Positions 7,194 through 10,167 of a DNA stretch of 10,167 nt are shown here, one piece after another. The stretch spans positions 1-10,167 of the forward strand of contig JAGWUO010000018.1 in assembly GCA_028868395.1 (NCBI GenBank), given 5' to 3'. How positions within the stretch are numbered: position 1 is the stretch's first letter; the number at the start of each line of letters is the position of its first letter. A program made the position numbers and the translations under genes. Under the pieces are notes generated by a model. That model was not told where the DNA came from. It saw only the letters and a list, made by a program, of their open reading frames with translations, and did no database searches. Source of the DNA: Cytophagales bacterium. GTDB lineage: Bacteria > Bacteroidota > Bacteroidia > Cytophagales > Spirosomataceae.

Positions 7194-7302
7194 ACGTGAA
7201 GCGTCAGTCCGGAGGGAATGAGTCCGGAGGACGAACATTTTACGAGGTCATCCCCGCAGGGGATTCCAACTTTGTGCTTTTTGCTTTGCTCTTTGTTATT
7301 TG
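7194..7302 (+). repeat. Hairpin/heptad module, copy A (82 bp plus a 27-bp insert)
   Basis: The order of parts is as follows. First is hairpin ACGT-GAA-GCGT (7194-7204, with a T-G closing pair, extendable by G7193-C7205). Next is a 27-bp insert (7207-7233) holding one decayed and one perfect GTCC-GGA-GGAC hairpin. AACATTTTACGAG follows, then hairpin ATCCCC-GCA-GGGGAT (7250-7264). The module ends with five 7-mers of the form nnCTTTG (7268-7302). Without the insert it aligns base for base with copy B, which starts 4 bases after it ends. The GC-rich hairpin followed by T-rich heptads could also stop transcription from the tRNA side, but the T tract is weak. Confidence 0.85.
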
Positions 7303-7305
7303 AAA

Positions 7306-7387
7306 ACGCGCAGCGTCAAACATTTCACGAGTTCATCCCCGAAGGGGAATCCAACTTTATTCTTTGTACTTTATGCTCTATGCTTTA
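7306..7387 (+). repeat. Hairpin/heptad module, copy B (82 bp)
   Basis: Hairpin ACGC-GCA-GCGT (7306-7316) is followed by AACATTTCACGAG, hairpin TCCCC-GAA-GGGGA (7336-7348), and five 7-mers of the form nnCTTTR (7353-7387). The 40-base central block (7319-7358) matches copy A (7234-7273) at 36 of 40 positions without gaps. Hairpin sequences differ between copies but keep stem pairing and a three-base G-N-A loop. Positions 7388-7451, up to the next gene, hold nothing else I can support. Confidence 0.85.
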
Positions 7388-7451
7388 ACTTAAATAACAT
7401 CGGAACCAAAATCAGGTGATCCTTGTTTAAAACACATTTGAAGTCCATTCC

Positions 7452-8582
7452 TTGAATCAACCTTACACCCATCAACTATACACACGCGTCAGTGATTTGC
7501 CTGAAAACTGGGATCAGGTGTCAGAATCATGCATTTTCCTGCAAAGCAATTATTTGGGAGTTTTGGAAAATGCTGCACCCGAAAATATGCAAAATACCTT
7601 TGTAGGGGTTTTTGAAGGGAAAAAATTAATTGCAACCGCATTGTTCCAAGAGATTGATTTAGCGCAATTAAACAGCTTTGGAGAAAGGGATCACTTTATA
7701 GTAACTCAGGTCAGAAATTTTCTTTTTCGACGATTCGCCTCGAAGTTATTAATTGTTGGTAATAATCTATTAAGTGGTCAAAACGCCTACGCCTGTCTAC
7801 CTGAATCAGATGAAAAAAAGGTGGTGGAGAAACTAAAGGAACTTTGCCTTATTTGGCCAAATAAACCCCATTTAACCATTTTCAAGGACTTCACTTTAGA
7901 CCAAACAAAACCTTTTCAAATACCCGCCTTTACTTCCGATTATCCATTTAGCTCACAGCCCAATATGGTTTTTGAGATAAAAGAAAGTTGGAAAACGGAG
8001 GCTGATTATGTGGCAAATTTGACCAAAAAATACCGTGATCAATTGAAGCGATGTCGCAAAAAAGGCAGCGGTATCTGGACGAAGGAATTGACTTTAGACG
8101 AAATAGTTGAGAACGAAGAAATCATCTATTCTTTGTATCTACACGTTGCAAAGAACGCTCCATTTAATACGTTTATTCTACCTGAAACACATTTTTCTGT
8201 TTTCAAAAAACAACTAGGCGAAGCGTTTATTCTGCGTGCTTATTATGAAAACGATCAACTGGTAGGCTTTACTACCGTTATTCGGCATGGAAATGAATTA
8301 GAGACGTATTTTTTAGGCTATGATGATACAATTCAGCGAGAGAAAATGCTTTACCTGAATATGCTTTACGATTTTATCCAATACGGGATTCTACAAGGTT
8401 TCAACCGTATTATTTTAGGGAGAACGGCATTAGAAATAAAGAGTTCTATAGGTGCTATTCCTGTACAACTGAATGGATTTATGCGTCATTCGTATGCCTT
8501 AGTTCACCAAAATCTAAGCTGGATATTTCCCTTCTTAGAGCCTAAATCGAATTGGATTCAACGCCATCCCTTTAAGGATTAA
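7452..8582 (+). CDS. FemAB/GNAT-like acyltransferase of unknown substrate
   Basis: A 376-residue protein with no signal peptide, so probably cytoplasmic. The C-terminal half (about 180-345) resembles the FemAB/BioF2-type GNAT fold. It has the basic YRDQLKRCRKKG segment (194-205), which resembles the region where Fem-like proteins pass between GNAT domains, a strand-rich core (AFILRAYYENDQLVGFTTVI, 258-277), YFLGYD (286-291) and a late helix (MLYLNMLYDFIQYGI). Such proteins transfer acyl or aminoacyl groups, often in cell-wall or lipid modification. The substrate cannot be told here. An in-frame stop at 7428 and no upstream ATG point to TTG at 7452 as the start; the first internal ATG (residue 46) would remove part of the N-terminal domain. 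No promoter motif was found. Its stop overlaps that of the convergent AgaI-like gene. Confidence 0.8.
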   Translation: MNQPYTHQLYTRVSDLPENWDQVSESCIFLQSNYLGVLENAAPENMQNTFVGVFEGKKLIATALFQEIDLAQLNSFGERDHFIVTQVRNFLFRRFASKLLIVGNNLLSGQNAYACLPESDEKKVVEKLKELCLIWPNKPHLTIFKDFTLDQTKPFQIPAFTSDYPFSSQPNMVFEIKESWKTEADYVANLTKKYRDQLKRCRKKGSGIWTKELTLDEIVENEEIIYSLYLHVAKNAPFNTFILPETHFSVFKKQLGEAFILRAYYENDQLVGFTTVIRHGNELETYFLGYDDTIQREKMLYLNMLYDFIQYGILQGFNRIILGRTALEIKSSIGAIPVQLNGFMRHSYALVHQNLSWIFPFLEPKSNWIQRHPFKD

Positions 8583-9277
8583 ATAGCTGAATTATCAATT
8601 AAACATTCCACATTAGGGTGCATCCATAAAAAAGAGGCAGGACAATCGGTTCCAATTTTTCGCTCCATAATCCGCTTTACAGCGTCTTGTTTTCCCTTTC
8701 CAGTAATCAGGAAAATGATTTTTCTTGATTGCATAATACCCTCCATTCCCACGCAAAGCCCATAAGCTGGTTCATTTCCAGTTGATAAAGCTGGATCATG
8801 TGCAATGGTAGATTCTGCTAAAGTAGCTTTGTGAAAATCTGGATTTAACGTTTCCGCAGGTTCATTAAAAGCAATATGTCCGTTTTTTCCTAGCCCCAAA
8901 ATACAGATATCTAAAGGACCATTCTCTTGAATAAATTTACCTATACGTTTGCATTCTGATTCAACAACTTCAGGAGCTGTGTCAAAGGAGGTATATCGGT
9001 TGTTTGAAATTTCCAAAGGGCCTAATAAATGCTTTTTCAAATAGGTTTCACATGAATCCGGATGGCTCAGAGGGATAATTCCCCATTCATCCATTTTAAT
9101 TACCTGCATTTGAGAATAAAGTACTTTTTCTTTCGCCATTTCAGCATACATCCCCGTAGGACTTCCTCCGGTAGCTGCACAAAACAACAAGTTAGGATTT
9201 TGCTTGACTTCTGACGCAATCAATTGTGCCGCTTTTTCACTTAATGCAGCATAATTTTCAAGATAAGTAATTTTCAT
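8579..9277 (-). CDS. Amino-sugar-6-phosphate isomerase/deaminase, AgaI-like (NagB superfamily)
   Basis: Likely converts galactosamine-6-phosphate (or glucosamine-6-phosphate) to a keto-sugar phosphate with release of ammonia. The start is taken at the ATG at 9275-9277 (232 residues), since MKITYLENYAALSEKA matches the family N-terminus; an upstream in-frame ATG at 9322 adds 15 unlikely residues. Motifs are ATGGSPTG (35-42, phosphate-binding loop), MDEWG (62-66, with Asp63 equivalent to NagB Asp72), SCETYLKKHL (75-84), LGLGKNGHIAFNEP (127-140) and ASFLWMH (214-220). Asn132 replaces the NagB Asp141, while His134 and Glu139 are kept. From memory, E. coli AgaI has the same GKNGH and ASFLW features, so AgaI fits better than NagB. 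No other amino-sugar gene is visible in the window to settle the substrate. Confidence 0.85.
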   Translation of the reverse strand: MKITYLENYAALSEKAAQLIASEVKQNPNLLFCAATGGSPTGMYAEMAKEKVLYSQMQVIKMDEWGIIPLSHPDSCETYLKKHLLGPLEISNNRYTSFDTAPEVVESECKRIGKFIQENGPLDICILGLGKNGHIAFNEPAETLNPDFHKATLAESTIAHDPALSTGNEPAYGLCVGMEGIMQSRKIIFLITGKGKQDAVKRIMERKIGTDCPASFLWMHPNVECLIDNSAI

Positions 9278-9370
9278 AATGTGAGATTTAAGCAGCAAGT
9301 TACCAAATAAAAAACAGATCATTTTTAGAGCTTTAAAAATAATTAATTGGAATCCTAATCGAAAAATGAG

Positions 9371-9390
9371 ATTATCAGTTTACTGATAAT
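9371..9390. promoter_or_regulatory. Perfect 20-bp inverted repeat, possible operator
   Basis: ATTATCAG (9371-9378) and CTGATAAT (9383-9390) are perfect complements around TTTA. The site lies between two divergent genes, 94 bases upstream of the AgaI-like start and about 153 bases upstream of the next start. It lacks a following T tract, so it is not a typical terminator. A dimeric regulator could bind it, but none is encoded nearby. Nothing else in the 9278-9543 gap stands out beyond high AT content. Confidence 0.4.
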
Positions 9391-9543
9391 TTATCAAATT
9401 AATACAATGAAAAATCTACCCCTAAAACACCCAAATCGATATTTCAAGGAATTACCTATTTACAAATAATTTATGTTATAACGCATTTAACACCTTTTAT
9501 GTAGCTTGCCTAAGCCTTTGAAAAAATGCCTAACCACGAAACA

Positions 9544-10167
9544 ATGAATACCAGTAAATACCTAACCCCTCTCTATACCTTTCTACTTATCTGTATAATT
9601 CCTTTTTCAAAGCTTTCTGCTCAAGATTGGAATTATCAGATAGGTTTGAATTCCGCCAGTTTCCGATTTCAAAGTCCAGCAGGTATTACTCAAAACTCCT
9701 TCCAACCAGATGCCGGCTTACAGCTCGCCATTCTTAGAAATGATCGCCTCGTCGATTCGGCTAAAACAAAGAGTGCATTTGTGCGTAAACTAAACTACCA
9801 AGTGGGAATCGCTATTAATCAGTTTAATTCCTTTGGAGAGACACAAAATGTACCATTTACTTATTCTTCTACCTATGTGGGACTTAAATTAGGCCTGGGT
9901 ATGAAATCCCGTTTAGGTAGAGGAATGAGCCTTGCTTACAGTGGTATAATGCAGATTAATCAATTGGTTTTAGGGTCCCAAAAAATGGGAAATCAAGTTT
10001 ATAATCTACAAGGCAATAAGCAATTTGATCGAATTCAATGGCTATTAGGGGGCGAAATTAAGCTAACTAAACGAATGAACAATCATACCGCCATTTTCGC
10101 CTACTTTTCAGAGGCTTGGCAACTGAATACGATTCAAAAAGACGGTAGTCAGTTCGCGATTAATCCA
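9544..10167 (+). CDS. Secreted protein of unknown function, possibly an outer-membrane barrel, 3' end beyond the window
   Basis: Open for 208 codons to the window edge without a stop. Residues 1-27 look like a signal peptide (MNTSKYLTPL, a hydrophobic stretch, then SKLSAQ before DWN). The rest alternates polar and hydrophobic residues with many Gly, Asn, Gln and aromatic residues (for example NYQIGLNSASFRFQ, YVGLKLGLGM, QWLLGGEIKL). This is the texture of beta-strands in Bacteroidota outer-membrane barrel or PorT-like proteins, but I recognise no specific family. An in-frame ATG at 9526 would add MPNHET before the signal; I prefer 9544 because it leaves a normal short, basic N-region. No good -7 box was found. 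Codon use and base composition look like its neighbours. Confidence 0.75.
   Translation, partial: MNTSKYLTPLYTFLLICIIPFSKLSAQDWNYQIGLNSASFRFQSPAGITQNSFQPDAGLQLAILRNDRLVDSAKTKSAFVRKLNYQVGIAINQFNSFGETQNVPFTYSSTYVGLKLGLGMKSRLGRGMSLAYSGIMQINQLVLGSQKMGNQVYNLQGNKQFDRIQWLLGGEIKLTKRMNNHTAIFAYFSEAWQLNTIQKDGSQFAINP

Noticed and set aside
9295..9509. Matching TAACTTGC (minus, 9295-9302) and TAGCTTGC (plus, 9502-9509) as divergent -7 boxes
   Set aside because: Each departs from TAnnTTTG and neither has a TTG at the -33 spacing, so I do not annotate them as promoters.

Overview
The window looks like chromosomal DNA of a Bacteroidota bacterium, probably of the Cytophagales type, though the family is a guess. 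The signs are AT-rich intergenic DNA, no Shine-Dalgarno sequences before clear starts, promoter candidates of the Bacteroidota -33/-7 type (TTG and TAnnTTTG), and protein sequences typical of the phylum.

Layout. Positions 1-2615 (minus strand) hold a two-gene envelope unit: a secreted FKBP-type prolyl isomerase, then, 6 bases on, a Prc/Tsp-type C-terminal processing protease cut by the window edge. Divergent from it, atpA and atpG (2870-5341) encode the alpha and gamma subunits of F1 ATP synthase and end in a strong intrinsic terminator (5361-5393). The ribosome-associated GTPase gene hflX (5401-6678) starts only 7 bases past that terminator.

Positions 6673-7387 are non-coding and are the most unusual part. 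A 7-base-period repeat runs from the hflX stop codon up to a tRNA-Arg(CCU) gene (6714-6785). The tRNA is followed at once by five tandem copies of an 81-bp GC-rich unit (6787-7190) that carries a rearranged copy of the tRNA's 3' half. Next come two copies of an 82-bp module (7194-7387) built from small hairpins with GNA triloops, each ending in five 7-base repeats. I found no protein gene here that I believe; the long antisense frames are by-products of the 81-bp period.

Positions 7452-8582 encode a FemAB/GNAT-like acyltransferase of unknown substrate, probably from a TTG start. It converges, with overlapping stop codons, on an AgaI-like amino-sugar-phosphate isomerase/deaminase gene (8579-9277, minus strand). 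After a 266-bp divergent intergenic region with a perfect 20-bp palindrome (9371-9390), a secreted protein of unknown function begins at 9544 and runs off the window.

The protein genes are mostly housekeeping functions: envelope protein quality control, ATP synthesis, ribosome rescue and amino-sugar metabolism. The candidate for something undescribed is the tRNA-Arg locus, with its amplified tRNA-derived repeat array and the adjoining hairpin/heptad modules.
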